From the NCBI RefSeq assembly GCF_023370775.1, contig NZ_JAMCCQ010000002.1, forward strand, positions 434,001-498,000: a stretch of 64,000 bases of DNA. Reading direction: 5' to 3'. The DNA is from Marivita sp. GX14005. Lineage in GTDB: Bacteria; Pseudomonadota; Alphaproteobacteria; Rhodobacterales; Rhodobacteraceae. The first letter of the stretch is position 1, and each line of letters starts with the position of its first letter. Position numbers and translations under genes: made by a program. This document shows, in pieces, positions 45,037-53,432 of this stretch. Under the pieces are notes generated by a model that was not told where the DNA came from, made no database searches, and saw nothing but the letters and a program-made list of their open reading frames with translations.

Positions 45037-45504
45037 ATGACGTTTGATCTGCCGAACATTGCGACACCGCGGCTCCAGCCCGGCCAGCTTCTGGCGCGCG
45101 GCGTGTGCCGGTATTTGGCGCGCTGCGGGTTCTCCGTGATCGAGGAATTCGTGCCGGAACGCGGTTTGCGCGTCGATGTGATGGCGCTCGGGCCAAAGGG
45201 CGAGGTCTGGATCGTCGAGTGCAAATCCTCGCGCAGCGATTTTCAATCGGACTGCAAGTGGCAAGGATATCTGGCGTATTGCGATCGCTATTTCTGGGCG
45301 GTCGATACGGAGTTTCCTACCGAGCTTCTGCCGCTGGAAACGGGACTGTTGATCGCCGATGCCTATGATGCGGAAATCCTGCGCATGCCGGAGGAAGACA
45401 GGCTAACCGGCGCGCGGCGCAACAAGTTGATTCGCAAGTTCGCCAGTCATGCAGCGCGGCGTCTTCACGCGTTTCGCGATCCGGATGCGCGTTTGGCGCT
45501 ATAA
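45037..45504 (+). CDS. mmcB: MmcB-family DNA repair protein (PD-(D/E)XK-like)
   Basis: 155 residues. MmcB of Caulobacter is a LexA-controlled protein needed for mitomycin C resistance. The nuclease-fold core is visible: RGVCRYLARCGFSVIEEFVPERGLRVDVMAL, then VWIVECKSSRSDFQSDCKW, giving the Asp ... E-x-K pattern of the PD-(D/E)XK superfamily, followed by WQGYLAYCDRYFWAV. The ATG at 45037 has no ribosome binding site and coincides with the predicted start of the transcript, so the mRNA may be leaderless; a GTG at 45031 is the alternative. Confidence 0.9.
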   Translation: MTFDLPNIATPRLQPGQLLARGVCRYLARCGFSVIEEFVPERGLRVDVMALGPKGEVWIVECKSSRSDFQSDCKWQGYLAYCDRYFWAVDTEFPTELLPLETGLLIADAYDAEILRMPEEDRLTGARRNKLIRKFASHAARRLHAFRDPDARLAL

Positions 45505-45544
45505 TGCGCGTTTGGTGCCGAACGGTCGCAGGCGGGATCGTTGA

Positions 45545-45733
45545 TCAGCCTTTCAGCTTCCGAGCGCCTTGGCTGGCCAGCCGGATCTCCTCCGCGATCT
45601 CATCGGCCTCCTCGGGCGAGAAATCCATCGGGATCTCGACCCCATCGGCGATGACAAACAAGCGGACCATGCCCTGATCCGTTGGGCCGATTTGAAGATT
45701 TGCCTCGATGTCGCGTTCGGTATTGATGCCCAT
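45545..45733 (-). CDS. Small conserved protein (DUF6324-like)
   Basis: 62-residue acidic protein: MGINTERDIEANLQIG, then MVRLFVIADGVEIPMDFSPEEADEIAEEIRLAS. It looks like a small beta-sheet followed by a helix. I believe it matches a Rhodobacteraceae family of unknown function (DUF6324). The ATG at 45733 follows GAGCAGCGAC. Single gene facing left, convergent with mmcB. Confidence 0.7.
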   Translation of the reverse strand: MGINTERDIEANLQIGPTDQGMVRLFVIADGVEIPMDFSPEEADEIAEEIRLASQGARKLKG

Positions 45734-45899
45734 GTCGCTGCTCCGATGTGCCGTGTCGATCAAGTTCCCTAGCCCCCGGCACATGGGTTTGCAAGCGGCA
45801 GCACGTCGTTTGGCCGCCCGGCAGCGAATACGGAGATGCCCGCCGGAATCGTCACTTCGGTCTTGCAAAGACCCGGGCGGCCCGTTATCCCGCCCCCGT

Positions 45900-45976
45900 G
45901 TGCCGACATAGCTCAGTTGGTTAGAGCGCTTGATTGTGGATCAAGAGGTCCCCCGTTCGAGCCGGGGTGTCGGTAC
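45900..45976 (+). tRNA. tRNA-His (GTG)
   Basis: 77 nt with the extra 5' G (G-1 at 45900) opposite C73. Acceptor TGCCGAC pairs with GTCGGTA, D arm GCTC-AGTTGGTTA-GAGC, anticodon loop TTGTGGA with GTG, T arm CCCCG-TTCGAGC-CGGGG. CCA is not fully encoded. Confidence 0.97.
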
Positions 45977-45981
45977 CATTT

Positions 45982-46287
45982 CTACTCCATTTCGATTCGA
46001 ATTCGGCGCATCAGGCGCCCGGTGTCGCGTGCGAAAATCAGGATTTGGTCGTCTTCGGTCACAACCGCATACCAGTTCCGGGCCTGTGTGAAGGCCATGG
46101 CGTCGGTTCCGTCCGGGAGAGTGATCACCTCGGGCAGGGGGGTGGCGGATTGATTGTAGCGGATGACAATCAGCGCGGTGATCAGTATGACGCCTGCGAT
46201 CATAGTCACGGTGAGGGTCGTGACCAGCCGGCGCAAAAAGCGTAGGTTGGCAGGCTCTTCGATCCGGTCCTTGGGGGCGTTTTCCAT
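45982..46287 (-). CDS. Small membrane-anchored protein (DUF6476-like)
   Basis: 101 residues: a cytoplasmic N-terminus (MENAPKDRIEEPANLRFLRRLV), one helix TLTVTMIAGVILITALIVI (about 25-43), then a small beta-rich domain with PEVITLPDGTDAMAFTQARNWYAVVTEDDQILIFARDTGRLMRRIRI. Probably the Rhodobacteraceae DUF6476 family; function unknown. Its ATG (46287-46285) overlaps the divergent rluD ATG by two bases, and its 3' end is five bases from tRNA-His. Confidence 0.75.
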   Translation of the reverse strand: MENAPKDRIEEPANLRFLRRLVTTLTVTMIAGVILITALIVIRYNQSATPLPEVITLPDGTDAMAFTQARNWYAVVTEDDQILIFARDTGRLMRRIRIEME

Positions 46288-47311
46288 GTCTGACTCCAAA
46301 CTGAGCGTCACCATCGGCGCGTCACCGCCCGGCCGCCTTGATAAGGCCTTGGCGCGCGACGTGCCAGAGGCGGCGGCATTGTCCCGCACTCGGCTGGCAA
46401 AGCTGATTGCAGCCGGTGCGGTTCGGCGCGGCGATGAGGTTCTGCACGATCCCAAAGGGAGCGTTCTCGAAGGCGACGTGATCGATATCCGTATCCCCGA
46501 AACGGGCGAGACGTATCTGGAACCCGAGGCGATCCCGCTCGATATCCGGTTCGAGGATGAAGACCTCATCGTCGTGATGAAGCCGGCGGGCATGGTGGTT
46601 CATCCTGCACCCGGCACGCCTTCGGGCACGCTTGTCAATGCGTTGCTTCACCATTTCAGCGGGAACCTGTCCGGCGTTGGCGGGGTCGGCCGGCCGGGCA
46701 TTGTTCACCGAATCGACAAGGATACCAGCGGGCTTCTGGTCGTTGCCAAATCCGATCGCGCGCATCACGGGTTGGCGGCGCAGTTCGCGGCCCATTCCGT
46801 GGAACGCGTCTATCAGGCGCTTGTGCATGGCCATCCCGATCCGGCCGATCCACGCCTGCGCGGTGTCCGCGGCGTATCGGTCGAGCCCGGCGCCGTGATC
46901 CGCATCACCAGCGATCTGGCGCGCCACAGGACGGATCGGCAAAGACAGGCGGTTTATTTCGGACATGGAAAACATGCGATCACCCGTGCGCGTGTGATCG
47001 AGACATTCGGAACGCCGCCGCAGTTCTCCTTGCTCGAATGCCGGTTGGAGACCGGGCGAACGCATCAGATTCGCGTTCATCTCGCGCATGCCGGTCATGG
47101 CCTTGTGGGGGATCAGGTCTATGGCGGACGGCGGCGGCCCGCGAAGAGCGCGCTGCCGGAACCCGCCATCGCGGCGGCGTCGCAGTTCGACCGCCAGGCG
47201 CTTCACGCGGCATCGCTCGGATTTGAACATCCCGTGAGCGGCGAAACAATCCGCTTCGATGCGGCGTTACCTGAGGACATGGCGACGCTGATCGCGGCGC
47301 TGCGTGCGTGA
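46286..47311 (+). CDS. rluD: RluA/RluD-family 23S rRNA pseudouridine synthase
   Basis: 341 residues. N-terminal S4 RNA-binding domain (RLDKALARDVPEAAALSRTRLAKLIAAGAV), then the pseudouridine synthase core with the catalytic Asp in GIVHRIDKDTSGLLVVAKSDRAHHGL and the C-terminal LLECRLETGRTHQIRVHLAHAGHGLVGDQVYG motif. RluD-type by layout; it often precedes rpoH in alphaproteobacteria, as here. The start ATG at 46286 shares two bases with the divergent gene's ATG. Confidence 0.9.
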   Translation: MSDSKLSVTIGASPPGRLDKALARDVPEAAALSRTRLAKLIAAGAVRRGDEVLHDPKGSVLEGDVIDIRIPETGETYLEPEAIPLDIRFEDEDLIVVMKPAGMVVHPAPGTPSGTLVNALLHHFSGNLSGVGGVGRPGIVHRIDKDTSGLLVVAKSDRAHHGLAAQFAAHSVERVYQALVHGHPDPADPRLRGVRGVSVEPGAVIRITSDLARHRTDRQRQAVYFGHGKHAITRARVIETFGTPPQFSLLECRLETGRTHQIRVHLAHAGHGLVGDQVYGGRRRPAKSALPEPAIAAASQFDRQALHAASLGFEHPVSGETIRFDAALPEDMATLIAALRA

Positions 47312-47402
47312 AACCGGGCTCGCATCTGCGTGAAAGCACGGAAGTTTGTATTCGGTTCGGCGAGATCGGAGTTACAAGCACACAGGCAAGGCATGCAGGT
47401 GC

Positions 47403-47431
47403 CTTGAAGAAATTGCTGAACGTTCCCAATT
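47403..47431 (+). promoter_or_regulatory. Candidate heat-shock (sigma-32) promoter of rpoH
   Basis: CTTGAAG (47403-47409), then CCCAATT starting 18 nt after CTTG, close to the alphaproteobacterial RpoH consensus CTTG-N17/18-CYTATNT. It lies about 40 bp before the rpoH ATG. Two mismatches in the -10, so tentative; it would make rpoH self-activating. Confidence 0.4.
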
Positions 47432-47468
47432 GGAATGTTAAGGGCGTAAACATCGAAGGGGCAAGGAC

Positions 47469-48362
47469 ATGGCCAATTTTGCAAATCTCCCGGCACCGTC
47501 GCCGGAAGCCGGCCTGAGCCGATACTTGCAGGAAATCCGCAAGTTTCCGCTGCTCGAGCCGGAAGAGGAATACATGCTCGCCAAGCGTTGGGTCGAGCAG
47601 GAAGATACCGAAGCCGCGCATAAGATGGTGACAAGCCATCTTCGCCTCGCCGCGAAGATCGCGATGGGGTATCGCGGCTACGGATTGCCGCAGGCGGAGG
47701 TGATTTCCGAAGCCAATGTCGGGCTCATGCAGGCGGTCAAGCGGTTCGATCCTGAAAAGGGCTTCCGGCTTGCAACATATGCGATGTGGTGGATCCGCGC
47801 CTCCATTCAGGAATATATCCTGCGATCCTGGTCGCTGGTGAAACTGGGCACCACCTCGGCGCAGAAAAAACTGTTTTTCAACCTGCGCAAGGCCAAGTCG
47901 CGCATCGGCGCATTGGAGGACGGTGATCTTCGACCCGAGCAGGTGGAGAAGATCGCGCATGATCTGGGGGTGAAGGAAGACGAGGTCATTTCGATGAACC
48001 GCCGCCTGTCGGGTGGGGACGCGTCGCTGAATGCGACGGTCGGGTCCGAGGGCGAAGGCACGATGCAATGGCAGGATTGGCTTGAGGACGAAAGCGCGGA
48101 TCAGGCGGGCGATTACGAGGAACAGGACGAATTGGAGACGCGCCGCGCGCTTCTGGCCGAGGCAATGTCGGTGCTCAACGACCGCGAAAAGGACATCCTG
48201 ACCCAGCGGCGATTGTCCGAGAAGCCGGTGACGCTCGAGGATTTGTCGGGCCAGTATGATGTGAGCCGCGAACGAATTCGCCAGATCGAGGTGCGCGCAT
48301 TCGAGAAGCTGCAGAAAAAAATGCGGGAGCTTGCGCGCAATCAAGGTTTGCTGCCCGCCTGA
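47469..48362 (+). CDS. rpoH: RNA polymerase sigma-32 factor RpoH
   Basis: 297-residue heat-shock/oxidative-stress sigma factor. Region 1.2/2: YLQEIRKFPLLEPEEEYMLAKRW and LRLAAKIAMGYRGYGLPQAEVISEANVGLMQAV with the -10-reading FRLATYAMWWIRASIQEYIL. The RpoH box is SAQKKLFFNLRKAKS. Region 4: LNDREKDILTQRRLSEKPVTLEDLSGQYDVSRERIRQIEVRAFEKLQ. RpoHI-like. The DUF1127-CcsR unit in this window is a likely target. The stop is five bases from the convergent DUF1217 gene. Confidence 0.98.
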   Translation: MANFANLPAPSPEAGLSRYLQEIRKFPLLEPEEEYMLAKRWVEQEDTEAAHKMVTSHLRLAAKIAMGYRGYGLPQAEVISEANVGLMQAVKRFDPEKGFRLATYAMWWIRASIQEYILRSWSLVKLGTTSAQKKLFFNLRKAKSRIGALEDGDLRPEQVEKIAHDLGVKEDEVISMNRRLSGGDASLNATVGSEGEGTMQWQDWLEDESADQAGDYEEQDELETRRALLAEAMSVLNDREKDILTQRRLSEKPVTLEDLSGQYDVSRERIRQIEVRAFEKLQKKMRELARNQGLLPA

Positions 48363-48367
48363 TACTG

Positions 48368-49987
48368 TCATCGCCCGTACAGGAGGGGCAGCACCCCTCC
48401 AGACGCCCCGCCGCCCAGGAGTGCGCTGGCCGGTGTTGTGGTCGCGCTGGGCAAATCGGCGAAAAGCAGAAATCTTTCCCGCAAAGCATCGAGCGTTTCG
48501 GGCGCGGTGAAATCTGAAAGCCGATCGGTCCCAAATCGTTCGTTCGCGCGGATCTTCAGGTCTTCAACTTGTCGGTCGATATCAAGCCTGTTGAAACTGT
48601 CCGGTGTGTTCAAGGCGGTTTCGAAAACCTCGCGGAGTGGGTTCGAGGCGAGGACCGCGAACCATTGGGCGTCGTTGGAACGTTGCTTGGCAACCACTTG
48701 CGCCAGGTCGCGATTCAATCCAAGCGCAAGGCGCATGTTGGGATCCGCTTCTCCGATCCGGATTTCGAATTGCCTTTCGACATAGATATCCACGATCGCG
48801 TCGGCGAAACCTGGCGGGTGGCTACGGCCCGGCTGTTGATCGGGCAGGTTGAGCGCCGCGACAAAGGGTTTCAACCGCGGATCGGGCAAGACGTTAATGA
48901 GCGACGTTGGATCGTTCTTGTCCGAGGCGATCAACCGATTCGCGAAGGCGGCGCTGTCGCTTCGAAGGGGCAGACCGAAGAAATCGAATACCTTGAGCAT
49001 CAGCTTTGCATCTTGCAGAAAGTCCTTGGCCGATTGCGGCGGGGTTTCGCGTGATGCCACGGTTTCAACGAAACTCTGCAGCTTGCTGACATATGCCTCG
49101 TTCGGGGCAGCCGCTCTTTCGGCGAAGCCGAACAGATCCGACCATGCGGCATAGCGCGGGTCGTCAAGCTGGTTCGCGAAAGACGAGTCGTCGCTTAAAT
49201 CGGACGATAGGACCGAAGTTAGAAAGTCCTCCCTTCCGAGGTCGGATTGCAGACCGAAAATGCGCAAGGAGGCGGCCAGCAGTTCCGTGTCGCCCAATAG
49301 ATCGGACGGTTCCTGCAAATCGGCCGCTTTGCCCAAGGCGCGATCTGCGAAGCCGTAGATGCTATCGGCCGCCGCGCGTTTTTCGGCAAATCCCAGCGCC
49401 CCGGCCAGTTCGGCATATCGCGGATCGGACAACCGGTTCGCGAACGAGCTGTTATCGGCAAGGTCCGACTCCAACACGCGCTGCAGGAAGAAAAGATTGT
49501 TGCGATCGCTTTCGAGGCCGAACCGTTCCAGGGTCGCCCGGAGGAGGGGCGGGTTGGTCAGCAGGTCATCGGCCGTTCGTAGCTCGGCCAGTTGGGAGCG
49601 AATCCGGTCCTCCTTGGCCGCGCCGGGCAGTCTGGCGCTTTCGCCGAAGAAATTGAACGTCTCGGCCAGCTCCCGATAGCGTTTGTCCGCCAGTTTGTTG
49701 GCAAGCGATGTGTCGTCCGACAGATCGGATGTCAGAACCTTTTCGATGAAGGCACGGTTCTGGATATCCTCGTCCAGTCCGAAGGCGCCGAGCGCGACCG
49801 TGAGCAAGGCACGATTATTCAGAAGCTGATCTGCGCTTTCCAGCGTGCCTAGCCGGTCACGCGCGGTTTCAATGTTCCGCGCGACATCGGGGGAACGTGC
49901 GAGCGACGCCTGTTGATCCGCGCGCGTGCGCTGCAGAAACGCATAGCCGGCCGGACCGGATCCGAGAACGGTTGGAGAAAACGTCAT
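48368..49987 (-). CDS. DUF1217 protein with four internal repeats
   Basis: 539-residue helical protein. DUF1217 proteins are found in Rhodobacterales, often with flagellar genes. Four repeats of about 61 residues are visible at about 52-113, 139-200, 228-288 and 320-381. Each reads roughly ADxLLxNxxLLxxxLxxFGLxxDxxxxxFxxxVLxSDLxDxxSFANxLxDPRYxELxxxFxF; the fourth is most diverged. No signal peptide or membrane segment; N-terminus MTFSPTVLGSGPAGYAFLQRT. Longer than the usual one- or two-repeat members. No flagellar genes lie nearby. Function unknown. Confidence 0.8.
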   Translation of the reverse strand: MTFSPTVLGSGPAGYAFLQRTRADQQASLARSPDVARNIETARDRLGTLESADQLLNNRALLTVALGAFGLDEDIQNRAFIEKVLTSDLSDDTSLANKLADKRYRELAETFNFFGESARLPGAAKEDRIRSQLAELRTADDLLTNPPLLRATLERFGLESDRNNLFFLQRVLESDLADNSSFANRLSDPRYAELAGALGFAEKRAAADSIYGFADRALGKAADLQEPSDLLGDTELLAASLRIFGLQSDLGREDFLTSVLSSDLSDDSSFANQLDDPRYAAWSDLFGFAERAAAPNEAYVSKLQSFVETVASRETPPQSAKDFLQDAKLMLKVFDFFGLPLRSDSAAFANRLIASDKNDPTSLINVLPDPRLKPFVAALNLPDQQPGRSHPPGFADAIVDIYVERQFEIRIGEADPNMRLALGLNRDLAQVVAKQRSNDAQWFAVLASNPLREVFETALNTPDSFNRLDIDRQVEDLKIRANERFGTDRLSDFTAPETLDALRERFLLFADLPSATTTPASALLGGGASGGVLPLLYGR

Positions 49988-50118
49988 GCCGGCGCCTTCC
50001 TGACAATTACAGTGTCAGTTAGCCCCGAAAAACGTTAACGACCCATATACGAGCGAGACTGAAAATCCGTTCGATTTAAGTCGAATTGCGATAAAACGAC
50101 CAGCCCCCCGGTTTTCTG

Positions 50119-51405
50119 TCACGCTACATTGGTATTGGCAGGCTTGGGCTTCGCCTTTCCACTCCGGGGTGCATCGCCTGCATTGCTGTCGATGAAATCG
50201 AGAACCATCGGGCGGATGTTGTTGCGCCAGCTGCGCCCGGCAAAGATACCGTAATGTCCCGCGCCGGGTTCGACATGAGAGGCCTTCTTTTCATCCGGAA
50301 GCCCGGTGCAAAGATCAAGGGCGGCGATACACTGGCCGGGCGCGGAGATGTCGTCATTCGCGCCTTCCACCGTCTTGACGGCGACACGGGTGATCGCGCC
50401 CATATCGACCTTGTGGCCGGCGACGTGAAAATCGTTCTGCGCAATTTCGCGCCGCTTGAAGATGCGATTAACGGTCGAGAGGTAAAACTCCGCCGGCATG
50501 TCCATCACCGCCAGATACTCGTCGTAGAAACGATTATGCGGGTCATGGTCCGACGCGTCGCCGCGCATGACGTTCTGGATTTGGTTCAGAAACGCGCTGG
50601 CATGGCGATCGCCATTCATGGAAATGAAGGACGCAAGTTGCAGAAGGCCGGGATAGACCATGCGTCCGACACCGGGATATTTAAAGCCGACGCGCTGGAT
50701 CATGGTTTCCTCGAGCTGGCCCATTGTCACGCGGCGGCCGAAATCGGTCACGTCCGTGGGCGTCGCATCGGGATCGACAGGCCCGCCGATCAGGGTCAGG
50801 GTTCGCGGCTGCGCGTCGGGATCGAGCTCGGCGAGGTAAGCGGTTGCGGCAAGGGTCAAGGGAACGGGCTGGCACACTGCGATGACGTTCGTATCGGGGC
50901 CCATCGCACGCATGAAATCCATCAGGTAGAGGGTGTAATCCTCAACGTCGAATTTGCCCGCGCTCACGGGGATGTCCCGCGCATTGTGCCAATCGGTGAC
51001 ATAGACTTCGCAATTGACGAGCAGCGATTTGACGGTCGAGCGCAGCAGGGTCGCGTAATGGCCGGACATGGGCGCAACCAGCAGGATCTTGCGCGGCTGT
51101 TCCTCGCGACCAGCGACCTTGAAGTGAATGAGATTGCCGAAGGGGCGTTCCACGACGGTCTCGATTTCAACGAGGTGGTCGCGGCCATCCTTGCAGGTAA
51201 ACGTGCGAATCCCCCAGGCGGGTTTGACGATCATCCGCTCGAATGTGCGTTCGGTCACTTCGCCCCAGGCGGCCATCCACTGCATCGCCGGATTGGGCAT
51301 CATCGCCCAGGCAGGGTAGGAGGCCATGGTGCGAGCCGTTGCGCCAAGCCATTGGTTTGTATTGCGAAACGTCTCCATGAGATCGTATGTCACCATGTAA
51401 CGCAT
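50119..51405 (-). CDS. phaZ: Intracellular polyhydroxyalkanoate depolymerase
   Basis: 428-residue cytoplasmic PHA depolymerase of the PhaZ1 type, mobilising native PHB granules. Signature segments: YPAWAMMPNPAMQWMAAWGEVTERTFERM at about 29-57, LVAPMSGHYATLLRSTV, VYVTDWHNARDIP, and the lipase-like box VCQPVPL with Cys as nucleophile near residue 177. The C-terminal HYGIFAGRSWRNNI contains the catalytic His. Divergent from phaC, sharing a 110-bp control region. Confidence 0.95.
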   Translation of the reverse strand: MRYMVTYDLMETFRNTNQWLGATARTMASYPAWAMMPNPAMQWMAAWGEVTERTFERMIVKPAWGIRTFTCKDGRDHLVEIETVVERPFGNLIHFKVAGREEQPRKILLVAPMSGHYATLLRSTVKSLLVNCEVYVTDWHNARDIPVSAGKFDVEDYTLYLMDFMRAMGPDTNVIAVCQPVPLTLAATAYLAELDPDAQPRTLTLIGGPVDPDATPTDVTDFGRRVTMGQLEETMIQRVGFKYPGVGRMVYPGLLQLASFISMNGDRHASAFLNQIQNVMRGDASDHDPHNRFYDEYLAVMDMPAEFYLSTVNRIFKRREIAQNDFHVAGHKVDMGAITRVAVKTVEGANDDISAPGQCIAALDLCTGLPDEKKASHVEPGAGHYGIFAGRSWRNNIRPMVLDFIDSNAGDAPRSGKAKPKPANTNVA

Positions 51406-51453
51406 TCACTGTCTCCTGATCATCAGGCCGCGCCATGCGGCCAAACCGCAGCT

Positions 51454-51491
51454 TTGCTTTTCAGCGCAAGCGGCGGTATTCTGCACGGCAG
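51454..51491 (+). promoter_or_regulatory. phaC promoter with PhaR-type operator
   Basis: TTGCTT (51454-51459), 17 nt, TATTCT (51477-51482). The operator CTGCACGGCAG (51481-51491), an exact CTGC-N3-GCAG, overlaps the -10 and start region. The same operator recurs ahead of phaP and phaR. It could also affect divergent phaZ. Confidence 0.7.
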
Positions 51492-51515
51492 CATAGATAG
51501 GGGGGAATAACAGTC

Positions 51516-53309
51516 ATGACAACAACGGACGTTGCAACGCCGGAAATGAGCGCGGAACTTGAAGCAAATCTGCAAAAGATCGAAGCGCTCACACAGCGGC
51601 TCATGACCGCGATTTCGCAGAAGAAGCAGATCAATCCCGCCCTGCATGGCCCCGACAGCGCGCTTTATGGCAAGGCGATGCAAGCCTACTGGCAGGAGTG
51701 GTTGCAAAACCCCGCCAAGATCATCGAGCATCAGATCGAATTTTGGGGCAAGTCCGTCACGCATTATGTCGAGGCGCATCAGGCGCTCGCCAAGGGAAAG
51801 CTGCAACCCCCCGCAGATCCCGGCCCAAAGGATCGTCGGTTCAAGAACCCGCTCTGGGACGAGCACCCGTATTTCAACTTCATCAAGCAGCAATACCTCA
51901 TCAACGCTGATGCAATCCGGGGTGCCGTCGAATCCATCGAGGACATGGACGAGACCGAAAAGCGCCGCCTGCGCTATTTCGCGCAGCAGATCGTCGATAT
52001 GTTCGCGCCGACCAATTTTCTCGCCACCAATCCCGATGCGTTGCAAAAGGCGCTCGAAACCGAAGGTGAGAGCCTCGTGAAGGGGCTAGAGAACCTTGTC
52101 GCGGATCTCGAGGCGAATAACGGCGAGCTGGTCGTGCGGCTGGCCGACGAGAACGCCTTCGAGATCGGAAATAACATCGCGACGGCCGAGGGGGATGTTG
52201 TCTTTCGCAACGATCTGATGGAGGTGATCCAATACGCGCCGACCACCGAGAAGGTGCGCGACACGCCCATCGTCCTTTTTCCGCCGTGGATCAACAAGTT
52301 CTACATTCTCGATCTCAAACCGGAAAATTCCTTCATCCGCTGGGTTGTCGATCAAGGCTATACGCTCTTTGTCGTAAGCTGGGTCAACCCGGACGAACGC
52401 CATGCCGATATCGGTCTCGAAAATTATATCGAGGATGGCTACCTGCGCGCGATCGGTGAAGTGAAGGAGATCTGCGACGTCGAGAAGGTCAACGCCATCG
52501 GCTATTGCATCGCGGGAACGACGCTGAATCTCACGCTGTCGCTTATGAAGCAAAGGGGCGATGCGTCGATCAAATCGGCAACCTTTTTCACCACGCTCAC
52601 CGATTTCGCCGACCAGGGCGAATTCACGCCCTTCCTTCAGGACGATTTCATCGACGGGATCGAGGCCGAGATCGGTGATACCGGCATCCTCAAATCCTTC
52701 ATCATGGCGCGGACCTTCAGCTATCTGCGCTCGAACGATCTGATCTACGGCCCGGCCATCAGGAGCTACATGATGGGGGAGACCCCGCCCGCCTTCGATC
52801 TGCTCTACTGGAACGGCGACGGATCGAACCTGCCCGGCAAGATGGCGATGCAGTATCTGCGCGGACTGTGTCAGGACAACAAGTTCTCCGAGGGCAGGTT
52901 CGAGCTGATGGGCCATACGCTCGACATAAAGGATGTCGATGTTCCGCTCTGCGCAATCTCCTGCGAAACAGATCACATCGCCGCCTGGAAGGACTGCTAT
53001 CGCGGCGTTCAGAAGATGGGGGCGAAATCCAAGGAGTTCATTCTCTCGGAATCGGGCCATATCGCCGGAATCGTCAACCCGCCAAGCAAAAAGAAATACG
53101 GCCACTACACCCATGCCGACCTTTCCCAGCCCGCCGACGAGTGGCGTTCGAGTGCCGAATATACCGAAGGCTCGTGGTGGCCACGCTGGGAGAAATGGAT
53201 CGCAAAACGGTCGGGTAGATGGATCAAGGCGCGGAAAACCGGGGATAAAAATCACCCGTCTCTGGCGCCAGCGCCGGGAGAGTATGTCAAGGTCAAAGCC
53301 TCTGCTTGA
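51516..53309 (+). CDS. phaC: Class I poly(R)-hydroxyalkanoate synthase
   Basis: 597-residue polymerase joining (R)-3-hydroxyacyl-CoA monomers on the granule surface. N-terminal domain with QAYWQEWLQNPAKIIEHQIEFWG, then the alpha/beta-hydrolase domain. The lipase-like box GYCIAGT carries the catalytic Cys (about 335), the Asp is in ETDHIAAWKDCY, and the His in LSESGHIAGIVNPP. Length and single-subunit form match class I. GGGGGGAATAACAGTC precedes the ATG at 51516. Confidence 0.97.
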   Translation: MTTTDVATPEMSAELEANLQKIEALTQRLMTAISQKKQINPALHGPDSALYGKAMQAYWQEWLQNPAKIIEHQIEFWGKSVTHYVEAHQALAKGKLQPPADPGPKDRRFKNPLWDEHPYFNFIKQQYLINADAIRGAVESIEDMDETEKRRLRYFAQQIVDMFAPTNFLATNPDALQKALETEGESLVKGLENLVADLEANNGELVVRLADENAFEIGNNIATAEGDVVFRNDLMEVIQYAPTTEKVRDTPIVLFPPWINKFYILDLKPENSFIRWVVDQGYTLFVVSWVNPDERHADIGLENYIEDGYLRAIGEVKEICDVEKVNAIGYCIAGTTLNLTLSLMKQRGDASIKSATFFTTLTDFADQGEFTPFLQDDFIDGIEAEIGDTGILKSFIMARTFSYLRSNDLIYGPAIRSYMMGETPPAFDLLYWNGDGSNLPGKMAMQYLRGLCQDNKFSEGRFELMGHTLDIKDVDVPLCAISCETDHIAAWKDCYRGVQKMGAKSKEFILSESGHIAGIVNPPSKKKYGHYTHADLSQPADEWRSSAEYTEGSWWPRWEKWIAKRSGRWIKARKTGDKNHPSLAPAPGEYVKVKASA

Positions 53310-53328
53310 CGCAGGTGGAGGTTTTTTG

Positions 53329-53377
53329 CTGCGACGCAGAAAAACCTCTTGAAATGCCGCGCTGCAGCATGTAGATA
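53329..53377 (+). promoter_or_regulatory. phaP promoter with PhaR-type operator
   Basis: Near-ideal sigma-70 promoter TTGAAA (53349-53354), 17 nt, TAGATA (53372-53377). The operator CTGCGACGCAG (53329-53339, CTGC-N3-GCAG) sits just upstream at the centre of a larger palindrome (GAGGTTTTT ... AAAAACCTC, 53318-53348). The spacer also holds GCTGCAGC. Confidence 0.75.
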
Positions 53378-53432
53378 CCTCTCATCGCTGACCAAGCGGG
53401 GTGGGCCCGCTGCGCAGGAAAGGAATTGACCA

